A stretch of DNA of 64,000 nt from Candidatus Limimonas egerieequi (GTDB taxonomy: Bacteria; Bacillota; Clostridia; Oscillospirales; Acutalibacteraceae). The notes below the pieces were generated by a model. The model made no database searches and had not been told where the DNA came from. It was given only the letters and a program-made list of their open reading frames with translations. This document shows positions 19,426 to 27,680 of the stretch, piece after piece. Location of the stretch: assembly GCA_018064455.1 (NCBI GenBank), contig JAGHVH010000003.1, positions 1 through 64,000 of the forward strand, read 5' to 3'. Each line of letters opens with the position of its first letter. The stretch's first letter is position 1. Made by a program: the position numbers and the translations under genes.

Positions 19426-19773
19426 ATGGAAACTAAAGTAAGGAAGCGCTCGGCGTTTGAAATAATACGTGGGCATCTCCTATCTATAGTGTTCTTCGTA
19501 GTCATTTTTGCATTCTTTATCTACGGCGTAAATAGCGCCGAGAAGAACTCCGCATCGGAGAGCAAAAATGTACTGGAAGAAAGCCTCCATAAAGCAGTAG
19601 TTTCCTGCTATGCGCTTGAGGGTGCCTACCCATCAAGCGTGCAGTACCTTGAGGACCACTACGGCTTAACTTATGACAAAGATAAGTATGCAATAGGCTA
19701 TGTCGCATTTGCCGACAACATTATGCCTGACATGCAAATCATTGATTTAAGTGAGGAGGTACCCGCAGAATGA
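19426..19773 (+). CDS. Small single-TM protein, pseudopilin-like
   Basis: N-terminal TM followed by SLHKAVVSCYALEGAYPSSVQYLEDHYGLTYD; inside PilC-PilT operon. Confidence 0.55.
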   Translation: METKVRKRSAFEIIRGHLLSIVFFVVIFAFFIYGVNSAEKNSASESKNVLEESLHKAVVSCYALEGAYPSSVQYLEDHYGLTYDKDKYAIGYVAFADNIMPDMQIIDLSEEVPAE

Positions 19774-20267
19774 AAAAGAGAACTGCTTACACAGTAGATA
19801 CAATATTTGTGTTGGTTCTCTTTGCAGTATTCGCTATCACAGTACTCTTTGTACTTATGAGCGGAGCGGGTGTCTATAAGGACACGCAGAGCGTTATGAC
19901 AGAGAGATATCAAGAACGCACATGTCTCTCATATATAACAGCAAAGGTCAACCATTACGACGAGGCTGGCAAGGTCTATGTAGTCGATGTAAACGGCGTA
20001 CAGGCACTTGCAGTTGACGAGGAAATGGGTGGAACCACATACACAACATATATCTACTGCACCGATGGTTCGGTGAAGGAGATAATGGTTGAAAAGGCAG
20101 CATCATTTGAACTTGATGATGGCCTTGATATCATTGCAGCAAAGAAGCTCAAGTTTGAGACAAAAGATAACCTCCTTAAGGTTATCTGTACTGGCGAGAC
20201 GGGTAAAACCGCTTTCGTCACCCTCCATGTTGCATCAGGAATAGGAGGTGGCGAGATTGAAGACTAA
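19770..20267 (+). CDS. Small single-TM protein, DUF4860-like/pseudopilin-like
   Basis: N-terminal TM; overlaps upstream gene; operon context. Confidence 0.55.
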   Translation: MKKRTAYTVDTIFVLVLFAVFAITVLFVLMSGAGVYKDTQSVMTERYQERTCLSYITAKVNHYDEAGKVYVVDVNGVQALAVDEEMGGTTYTTYIYCTDGSVKEIMVEKAASFELDDGLDIIAAKKLKFETKDNLLKVICTGETGKTAFVTLHVASGIGGGEIED

Positions 20268-20691
20268 CAAAAGATCTAAGTCATCACTCTTCCTTATGGA
20301 GATAATCATAGTTTTGATGTTCTTCGCACTTTCAGCAGCTATTTGTATGAAGGTGTTCTCAAGCGCCAAAGTTAAAACTGAACTCTCTCGCGATATGACA
20401 AATGCAAGTTTTGCAGCAGAGAGTATCGCAGAGGCTTGGAAGGCAGATAAACTTGATGGAACAGACTTTGCCTCAATCTATCCAAACTCAACTGAACATG
20501 ATGGAATTATCACTGTGTTCTATGATAAGGATTGGACCCTTGAGGAAAAATATCAGGGCGCTTATCACGCAACCATAGAGGAGCACGCTGACAAGTACTT
20601 CGTACAGGCACATGTTGCCGTATACGACGACTCTGGCGCATTGCTCTTTGATATGGTTACTGCTGTGAGCCCAGACAAGGGGGTAGAGTAA
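20257..20691 (+). CDS. Prepilin-like protein (probable TTG start)
   Basis: SSLFLMEIIIVLMFFALSAAICMKVFSSAK, prepilin-like hydrophobic N-terminus; AGGAGG upstream of TTG 20257. Confidence 0.55.
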   Translation: MKTNKRSKSSLFLMEIIIVLMFFALSAAICMKVFSSAKVKTELSRDMTNASFAAESIAEAWKADKLDGTDFASIYPNSTEHDGIITVFYDKDWTLEEKYQGAYHATIEEHADKYFVQAHVAVYDDSGALLFDMVTAVSPDKGVE

Positions 20692-21146
20692 TGGAACAGA
20701 ATGAACGCAAGTCATCCGGTATCAATATCGGTAGTGCAAGTATCATAATGGTCTTCTCCGTACTTTGCCTCACAATCTTTGCAGTGCTTACCTTTATGAC
20801 ATCAAACAACGAGTACAAGCTCGCTGAGAAGTCTGCACTTACAATGCAGACGTACTACGCAGCAGATGCTGGTGCTGTTGTTACAGAAGGCAAGATAAGA
20901 GAGGCATTGGCAAACAATGGTGACGCCGCAAGCGCACTAAATGACGTCAAGGGACTTGGCGTTGCTGGTGCAGCAATGGACGACGGATACCACTTCAGCT
21001 ATGCTGAAAGCATGGATGATGATCAGGAAATTCAAGTTGAGCTCCTCTATACAGATGGCGAACTCAAGATTCTCAAGTGGGAACTTGTTAATGTCGCAGA
21101 GTGGAGCGCAGACGGTGAAGTACATCTTTGGGATGGTGAGTTTTAA
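20691..21146 (+). CDS. Small single-TM pilin/PilX-like protein
   Basis: INIGSASIIMVFSVLCLTIFAVLTFMTSNNEYKLAEKSALTMQTYYAADAGA. Confidence 0.55.
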   Translation: MEQNERKSSGINIGSASIIMVFSVLCLTIFAVLTFMTSNNEYKLAEKSALTMQTYYAADAGAVVTEGKIREALANNGDAASALNDVKGLGVAGAAMDDGYHFSYAESMDDDQEIQVELLYTDGELKILKWELVNVAEWSADGEVHLWDGEF

Positions 21147-22210
21147 TGGAATTATTAACACTTCTTCGCGGTGCAGTTGAACAGCAGGCATCGGATATCT
21201 TTGTCCTTGCCAGCCTTCCTCTTTCATACAAACTCAACGGCATTATTGTGCCACAGGATGAGGAACGTATGACTCCGCAGACAACTCGCGCACTTATAGA
21301 GGAAATATATGATACAGCAGGACGTCCTATGGATCACCTTTTAGCATCAGGTGACGACGATTTCTCGCTCGCTATCAGCGGTCTCTCTCGTTTCAGAGTA
21401 AGCACATACAAGCAGCGTGGTTCACTCGCTGCTGTTATCCGTCTGGTTTCATTTGATATCCCAAATTACAAGGATTTGGGCATTCCAGATTCTGTTATGT
21501 CTATCGCTGAAAAGACAAAGGGCCTTGTACTTGTAACTGGCCCTGCAGGCGGTGGTAAGTCAACCACACTTGCTTGTATCATCGATAGGATTAACAAGAC
21601 AAGAAACGGTCACATCATCACACTTGAGGAACCGCTTGAGTACCTCCATCGCAATGATAAATGCGTAATCTCACAGCGTGAGATTGGTTCTGACTCAGCT
21701 GACTACGTAGCTGCACTTCGTGCATGCCTCCGTCAGGCTCCAGATGTTATCCTTGTTGGTGAGATGCGTGACTATGAGACTATCAAGACAGCTATGACCG
21801 CTGCTGAGACAGGACACCTTGTCATCTCAACACTCCACACCGTTGGTGCTGCTAATACAATCGACCGTGTTATCGATGTATTCCCACCTAATCAGCAACA
21901 GCAGATTAGGGTACAGCTCGCACAGCTTTTGCAGTGCGTTGTATCTCAGCAGCTCATCCCAACTGTTGATGGATCACTTGTACCAGCGTTTGAGGTCATG
22001 AACCTCAATAGCGCAATTCGAAATATGATCCGTGAGTCAAAGGTACATCAAATAGACTCAATCATTGCGACATCAGCTGCCGAAGGCATGGTCGCAATGG
22101 ATTCAAGTATATTTGATCTCTATGACCAGGGAATCATATCCGAAATGAACGCTATTAAGTTTGCATCAAACGCTGATCTTCTCAAGAAAAAGATGCAGAT
22201 GAAAAAGTAA
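21146..22210 (+). CDS. PilT-family type IV pilus ATPase
   Basis: Walker A TGPAGGGKSTTLA, LEEPLEYLHRN, LRQAPDVILVGEMRDYETI, TGHLVISTLHTVGAANTIDR. Confidence 0.93.
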   Translation: MELLTLLRGAVEQQASDIFVLASLPLSYKLNGIIVPQDEERMTPQTTRALIEEIYDTAGRPMDHLLASGDDDFSLAISGLSRFRVSTYKQRGSLAAVIRLVSFDIPNYKDLGIPDSVMSIAEKTKGLVLVTGPAGGGKSTTLACIIDRINKTRNGHIITLEEPLEYLHRNDKCVISQREIGSDSADYVAALRACLRQAPDVILVGEMRDYETIKTAMTAAETGHLVISTLHTVGAANTIDRVIDVFPPNQQQQIRVQLAQLLQCVVSQQLIPTVDGSLVPAFEVMNLNSAIRNMIRESKVHQIDSIIATSAAEGMVAMDSSIFDLYDQGIISEMNAIKFASNADLLKKKMQMKK

Positions 22211-22220
22211 GATAAAATAG

Positions 22221-22260
22221 AAAACTCCTGACTAGAAAACTAGTCAGGAGTTTTGTTTTA
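22221..22260. terminator. Bidirectional terminator
   Basis: AAAACTCCTGACTAG/CTAGTCAGGAGTTTT. Confidence 0.85.
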
Positions 22261-22264
22261 AGAT

Positions 22265-23056
22265 TTAATTAAGTTCCTTGAGAGAAAATACAACAAGTGG
22301 ATAGTCGTCCGCATACTCTGGGTATTTTGAAACTGTCATCTCAAAAGCAGTTCCTCTCTTGTCACGGAATATTGTGACCATCCTGTCCTTGCCCTCATCA
22401 AGTTGAGCTTTGATACCAGCGTAGTCCATATATTTTGCAAAGGCAGCCTGGAATTCCTCTGAGATAAATTTCTCACAGACGTCATTCATCATCTCGAGAT
22501 GGCTGTCAAATTGCTTGGCATAGATATCATACTCATCGCCAGTGTTGGAATAAACAAGTCTACTCATGCTGTTTGACAGGTCGATTACATATACAAGAAT
22601 GTAATTGTAGATGAGCTGTTCGAGTACAGCCTTGTTAAATATCTCTGCTTTGTTTTCCTCAGACTTTCTAATATCGTCATCAATGAGTAAAACATTGAAG
22701 AAGAATACAGTATGACCTGAGCCGTCGTCAATTGGAACTAGGCGAATTCTAAACCAGTGGAACTGGTGGTCGTCAAAGCCCATCATCAACGCTTCAACAC
22801 GGAGTGTCTGTTTGTTGTCAAAGGCGGTTTTGAGATACGGTCTTGTGAGCTCGTTCTTGAGTTTGCCCTTAAAGAGCGGATGCATCAATTCATCCGCAAT
22901 ATCAACAAACTCATCGAATGTACGCTCGATGTATCCAACGCCTTTGCCGTTGTACGTGATGCAATAGTTGTCATCAAGGTCAATTATTGTATTGTAGAGA
23001 AACTGTGTGCTGACAAAGGTTGCGACAATAGTTTCTATACGTTCTTTGTTCATCAT
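22265..23056 (-). CDS. PAS-like sensor-type protein without visible output domain
   Basis: Start MMNKERIE at 23056 preceded by AGGGGGG on the minus strand; FHWFRIRLVPIDDGSGHTVFFFNVLLIDDDIRKSEE. Longer ORF in the track reads through the tRNA. Confidence 0.6.
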   Translation of the reverse strand: MMNKERIETIVATFVSTQFLYNTIIDLDDNYCITYNGKGVGYIERTFDEFVDIADELMHPLFKGKLKNELTRPYLKTAFDNKQTLRVEALMMGFDDHQFHWFRIRLVPIDDGSGHTVFFFNVLLIDDDIRKSEENKAEIFNKAVLEQLIYNYILVYVIDLSNSMSRLVYSNTGDEYDIYAKQFDSHLEMMNDVCEKFISEEFQAAFAKYMDYAGIKAQLDEGKDRMVTIFRDKRGTAFEMTVSKYPEYADDYPLVVFSLKELN

Positions 23057-23076
23057 AGAAATGCGCCCCCCTAAAG

Positions 23077-23152
23077 TGGAGCTGGAAACGTGACTCGAAC
23101 ACGCGACCTGCTCATTACGAATGAGCTGCTCTACCAACTGAGCTATTCCAGC
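23077..23152 (-). tRNA. tRNA-Thr (CGT)
   Basis: Reverse complement GCTGGAATAGCTCAGTTGGTAGAGCAGCTCATTCGTAATGAGCAGGTCGCGTGTTCGAGTCACGTTTCCAGCTCCA folds as a cloverleaf, loop TTCGTAA. Confidence 0.95.
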
Positions 23153-23266
23153 ATTTAGACTACCCATATATAATAGCACATTTTTGAATATAAGGAAATA
23201 TGGCTTTTTCAATACAATTGTGCTACCATATTAAGGTATTAATTAATTTATATAGGAGGAATTTTT

Positions 23267-24346
23267 GTGGCAGATATTCAAAAGCAAAACGAGATAAAGG
23301 TTAAAACTAAACTTCTTGATGAGAACGGCTATGTGTTAGAGCCAGGTTGGGCAAGACATAACAGCCTCATTGAGTACAACCGTGATGCGATTAGCGCACA
23401 CCCTCTTAGAATTAAGGAATGGGACTTCTATGAGGTTTCAAATGACAGATATATGATGCAGTTTACAATTGCTAATATATCAATGGCAGAGGCAGGATGC
23501 ATCACTGTAACTGATATGAAGACAGGTCTTCCTGTTTTCTGTGCAGCAATGGCTCACATCTATACAGTAAACCGTTTCCCAATGCCTCGTCAGAGTGACC
23601 AGCCATTCGTAGTTGACAGAAACTATGGCTATTTCAAGATGCACGAGTCATATGACGGAAAGTCTCGTCATCTCTCAGCAAAGGGTATTGCTATTTGGCC
23701 AACAGGCCTTCCATTCACACTTGAGATGGACCTCGCTGTACCAGAGGGACAGGAGTCAATCTCAATCTCTATTCCATGGAAAAAGAAGGATGCAGCTGGT
23801 TCTAAGAAGATGAAGGACCACTTCTTCTTTACAAACAAAGAGAACTGTATGCCAGCAACTGGCTTCTTAAAGATCGGACCAAAGAAGCTCAATTTCTCTA
23901 AGGAAAACAACAGTTTTGGCGTACTTGACTGGGGCCGTGGCGTATGGGCTCATGACATCCGTTGGATCTGGGGCAATGGCTCGACATATATCAATGACAA
24001 GCTCTTTGGCTTTGAAATCACATTCGGATTTGGTGATGACAGCGACGCAACAGAGACATGTCTTTTCTATGATGGTGTTGCTCACAAGCTTGGTAAGGTA
24101 ACAGTTGACTATGACCATAAGCATCCAAAATCAAGACCATGGGTATTCCATGAGGAGAATGGTCGTTTCGAGCTTACAATGGACCCATTCTTCAACTCAC
24201 ATATCGGTATCGACATCGGTATTGTTGGTGCTCACACTGACCAGTGCACAGGCCTTTGGAATGGTACTGTAACACTTGATGATGGCACTGTTTTAGAGAT
24301 TAAGGATATGCAGGCATTCTGTGAGCAAGTTCACAGCAAATGGTAA
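23267..24346 (+). CDS. DUF2804 domain-containing protein
   Basis: GTG start with AGGAGG; KEWDFYEVSNDRYMMQFTIANISMAEAG, FGVLDWGRGVWAHDIRWIWGNGS. Confidence 0.88.
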   Translation: MADIQKQNEIKVKTKLLDENGYVLEPGWARHNSLIEYNRDAISAHPLRIKEWDFYEVSNDRYMMQFTIANISMAEAGCITVTDMKTGLPVFCAAMAHIYTVNRFPMPRQSDQPFVVDRNYGYFKMHESYDGKSRHLSAKGIAIWPTGLPFTLEMDLAVPEGQESISISIPWKKKDAAGSKKMKDHFFFTNKENCMPATGFLKIGPKKLNFSKENNSFGVLDWGRGVWAHDIRWIWGNGSTYINDKLFGFEITFGFGDDSDATETCLFYDGVAHKLGKVTVDYDHKHPKSRPWVFHEENGRFELTMDPFFNSHIGIDIGIVGAHTDQCTGLWNGTVTLDDGTVLEIKDMQAFCEQVHSKW

Positions 24347-24425
24347 GCTTTAATAATAGGAGAATTCATTGACTTTAAAATGGGGTTATGGTAACATACA
24401 TAGGTAATTTTGAGGAGGTCTCACT

Positions 24426-25241
24426 ATGAAGAGAATTATCGCACTTTTACTCGTTCTCGTTATGGCCTTAACACTCTGTGCATGCCACAAGAATGAGGAC
24501 CCAACCCTTGAGCCTGAATACAAGGATGGCAAGACTTCTGGAAGCAGCGACCTTGACCTTTCAGCTTTTGAGGGCAAACTTTTAAAGCCTTATATTGAAC
24601 TTATCGCATCTGGCAACTACTACTTCAAGATTTCTTCCGCTGAAGGCGGAGAGGAAGAGATGTTTACACAGATTGGCAAAGATAAGATGATTTCTATCAA
24701 GAGCCAGGGCTACGACTTCATCAAGAAGGGCGACGGCACACTCTACTGTGTAACAGGAAGCCAGTATGTTGAACTTAATACAAAGAACCTTTCAGTAGTA
24801 TCTGCTGAGACAGCACAGCTTGTTGATAGCCTTAAGTTGGTATTTGATCAGTCAGAGAAACTTGTTTCTGATATGGTTACAATGACTCCAACAGACAAGG
24901 CAAGCTCACTTGCTGTTAAGGATTACAGACATGAGGAATATGTTGACAAGTGGGGCATACTCTACAGCTTCTTCTTTGACAACTCTGATGCACTTGTTGC
25001 TTATGCAAGAATTGAGAGCCAGACAAACTATTCACTTACTGTAGTTGAATTTGGCACACCATCACCTAATGCAATCAGCAATATCTTCCTCAACTATACA
25101 CAGGTTGATGCTGGTGATGTTTCTTCACAGCAGCAGACAACAACTACTACAACACAGGCTCCTACAACAACTAAGAAGCCTGTAGATACTACAGCTGCTC
25201 CAGCTGCTGCAGCACAGCCAACAGCACCAGTTGTAGGCTAA
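24426..25241 (+). CDS. Putative lipoprotein with Thr/Pro/Ala-rich C-terminus
   Basis: Lipobox LTLCACHK; TTTTTTQAPTTTKKPVDTTAAPAAAA tail. Confidence 0.7.
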   Translation: MKRIIALLLVLVMALTLCACHKNEDPTLEPEYKDGKTSGSSDLDLSAFEGKLLKPYIELIASGNYYFKISSAEGGEEEMFTQIGKDKMISIKSQGYDFIKKGDGTLYCVTGSQYVELNTKNLSVVSAETAQLVDSLKLVFDQSEKLVSDMVTMTPTDKASSLAVKDYRHEEYVDKWGILYSFFFDNSDALVAYARIESQTNYSLTVVEFGTPSPNAISNIFLNYTQVDAGDVSSQQQTTTTTTQAPTTTKKPVDTTAAPAAAAQPTAPVVG

Positions 25242-25300
25242 TGGACTTAATTGAGCACCTCGTTTGAGGTGCTCTAACTTTATCTGGAGGGCAAAAATGT

Positions 25301-25732
25301 ATGGATGTCAAGGTAAAATACTTTACAGATAAAATTGAGAAGCTCTGCTACATCGACGGCAAGTCAGATTGGATTGACTTGCGTGCAGCAGAGGACGTGG
25401 TAATGAAGGCAGGAGAGTGGAAACTCATTCCACTTGGAATTGCCATCGAATTGCCAGAAGGCTTCGAGGCTCACGTAGTGCCACGCTCATCAACTTACAA
25501 GAATTTTGGCATTATTCAGACAAATTCAACTGGCATTATTGATGCTTCATACTGTGGCGATAATGATCAGTGGTTCTTTTCTGCTCTTGCTATGCGTGAC
25601 ACTGAAATCCATGTAAACGACAGAATCTGTCAGTTTAGAATAATGGAGAACCAGCCAGCATTTAATTTGGTTGAGGTGGACCACCTTGATGGTCCGGATA
25701 GAGGCGGCTGCGGCTCAACTGGTCGTGCTTAA
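25301..25732 (+). CDS. dut: dUTP diphosphatase
   Basis: [49 protein letters not shown]. Confidence 0.93.
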   Translation: MDVKVKYFTDKIEKLCYIDGKSDWIDLRAAEDVVMKAGEWKLIPLGIAIELPEGFEAHVVPRSSTYKNFGIIQTNSTGIIDASYCGDNDQWFFSALAMRDTEIHVNDRICQFRIMENQPAFNLVEVDHLDGPDRGGCGSTGRA

Positions 25733-25788
25733 AAAAGAGTTGTGTTTCACACTTTAATGTGTTAATATACATATACAATTAAAAAGTC

Positions 25789-25951
25789 TTGATAGAGGCG
25801 CGGATTTTGATAAGTACCCTCACGCAACCGAAAACACGGGTGTGGGATGAAAGGCAAATTCGCCGAAGCGCAAGTGATGTTTTTAAGCTTGTAGCTGGGT
25901 CGCTGTGAAATACACAGCGGACTGTCACTATTTTAGTGGAGAGCTGTCATA
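25789..25951 (+). promoter_or_regulatory. Lysine riboswitch (L box) aptamer
   Basis: GATAGAGGCGCG...AAGTACCCTCACG...GGGATGAAAGGCAAATTCGCCGAAGCG...AGCTGGGTCGCTG...GGACTGTCACTATTTTAGTGGAGAGCTGTC matches L-box core elements; P1 TGATAG/CTGTCA. Confidence 0.9.
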
Positions 25952-25969
25952 ACTATATTCGTAATGAGT

Positions 25970-25997
25970 AGTCGTGATAGTATCACGACTTTTTTTA
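25970..25997 (+). terminator. Riboswitch expression-platform terminator
   Basis: AGTCGTGATA g TATCACGACT TTTTTT. Confidence 0.85.
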
Positions 25998-26025
25998 TTG
26001 GAATAATAAAATGGAGGTTTTCGAA

Positions 26026-27633
26026 ATGGAAAACAAAAAGAAAATTCCTGTAACTCCTATTTTGGCAATTGCATTTGTAATTTTATTTATCGTGCTTTGC
26101 TCATTTACAGGTAGTATCATGGCTGCAGGCGGAACACTATGGGCTCTTTTGCCACCAGTAGTTGCTATTTGTCTTGCACTCATTACAAAGGAAGCTTATT
26201 CATCACTCTTTATCGGTGTAGTACTTGGTGCACTTGAGGTTGCTCATTTTAGACCAGGTAATGCAATCGATGCATTGACAGTTGACGGTTTCTCAACAGC
26301 TGTTGCTGATAACGCTGGTATCTTTGTATTCCTTGTTATTCTTGGTACAATCGTTGCCCTTGTTAACAAGGCTGGTGGTTCAGCTGCTTTTGGCCGTTGG
26401 GCTCAGACTCATATCAAGACTCGTGCAGGCGCTGCTCTTGCAACTTTCGCACTTGGCGTACTCATCTTTATTGATGACTACTTCAACTGCCTTACAGTTG
26501 GTGCAGTAATGCGTCCTGTAACAGACAAACAGAAGATTTCTCGTGCAAAGCTTGCATACCTCATTGATGCAACAGCTGCACCTGTTTGTATGATAGCTCC
26601 TGTATCTTCTTGGGCTGCAGCAGTTTCTTCTTATGCTCCAGAGGGACAGGGATTCAAACTCTTCGTTTCAGCTATCCCATTTAACTACTATTCACTTTTA
26701 ACACTTGTATTTATCATTGCAATCTCAATTATGGGATTTGACTATGGTTCAATGGCTCTTCATGAGAAGAATGCTTTTGAGAATAATGACCTCTTTACAA
26801 CTGGTTCTTTTGAAGGCGAATCTGAGGAAGAAGAGAATCCAAAGGGTAAGGTTATCGATCTTATTCTCCCTGTACTCGCATTGATCGTAGCTGCTGTTTA
26901 TGCACTTCTCCGTGCAGGTGGTTGGGGCCCAGATGTTGGCATCATTAGCGCATTTGGTGACACTGATGCTTTCGTAGGTCTTCCATGGGCTGGATTTGTA
27001 GTACTGGTTCTTACTGTTATTTACATGTGTGCTCGTAAGGTTGTTACATTTAAAGAGGCTATGGATTGTCTTACAAAGGGATTCTGCGCAATGGTTCCAG
27101 CTATCCTTATTTTGACACTTGCAACTTCTCTTAAGAATATGACAAACCTCCTTGAGGCTCGTGAGTTCGTTGGCGGTCTTGTTGAGGGTTCAGCTGGTCT
27201 CTTCCAGTCATTCCTTCCAGCAATCATCTTTATCATTGCTTGCCTTCTTGCTTTCTCAACAGGTACATCATGGGGTACATTCGGTATCCTCATCCCAATC
27301 GTTACAGCTATCTTCCCAGTAGGTTCAACACTTGGTACAATCTGTATCTCAGCTTGTCTTGCTGGTGCTGTTTGCGGTGACCACTGCTCACCAATCTCTG
27401 ATACAACAATCATGTCATCAGCTGGTGCTCAGTCTAACCACCTCAATCACGTATCTACTCAGCTTCCATATGCAATTACAGTAGCAGCTATTTCATTTGT
27501 AATGTTCATAATCGCTGGTTTCGTTCAGAACGCTATTATCTGCCTTGCAATTGGTATCGTAGCTACAATCGCTGTACTCTTCGCAATCAAGAAGTTTGGT
27601 AAGAACGTATATGCTGCAAAAGCTTCAAAATAA
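26026..27633 (+). CDS. NhaC-family Na+/H+ antiporter-like transporter, probable lysine transporter (LysW-like)
   Basis: NhaC-like (FIDDYFNCLTVGAVMRPV, GTSWGTFGILIPI, GDHCSPISDTTIMSSAGA); behind lysine riboswitch; ATG 26026 with GGAGG. Confidence 0.85.
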   Translation: MENKKKIPVTPILAIAFVILFIVLCSFTGSIMAAGGTLWALLPPVVAICLALITKEAYSSLFIGVVLGALEVAHFRPGNAIDALTVDGFSTAVADNAGIFVFLVILGTIVALVNKAGGSAAFGRWAQTHIKTRAGAALATFALGVLIFIDDYFNCLTVGAVMRPVTDKQKISRAKLAYLIDATAAPVCMIAPVSSWAAAVSSYAPEGQGFKLFVSAIPFNYYSLLTLVFIIAISIMGFDYGSMALHEKNAFENNDLFTTGSFEGESEEEENPKGKVIDLILPVLALIVAAVYALLRAGGWGPDVGIISAFGDTDAFVGLPWAGFVVLVLTVIYMCARKVVTFKEAMDCLTKGFCAMVPAILILTLATSLKNMTNLLEAREFVGGLVEGSAGLFQSFLPAIIFIIACLLAFSTGTSWGTFGILIPIVTAIFPVGSTLGTICISACLAGAVCGDHCSPISDTTIMSSAGAQSNHLNHVSTQLPYAITVAAISFVMFIIAGFVQNAIICLAIGIVATIAVLFAIKKFGKNVYAAKASK

Positions 27634-27645
27634 TTTAGTATAGAA

Positions 27646-27680
27646 AAAGGCCCGAGTCTTGCGACTCGGGTCTTATTTTT
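27646..27680. terminator. Bidirectional terminator
   Basis: GGCCCGAGTC/GACTCGGGTC with flanking A/T runs. Confidence 0.8.

Noticed and set aside
23057-23212. N-terminal extension of the PAS-like ORF
   Set aside because: Reads through tRNA-Thr; RBS precedes the start at 23056.
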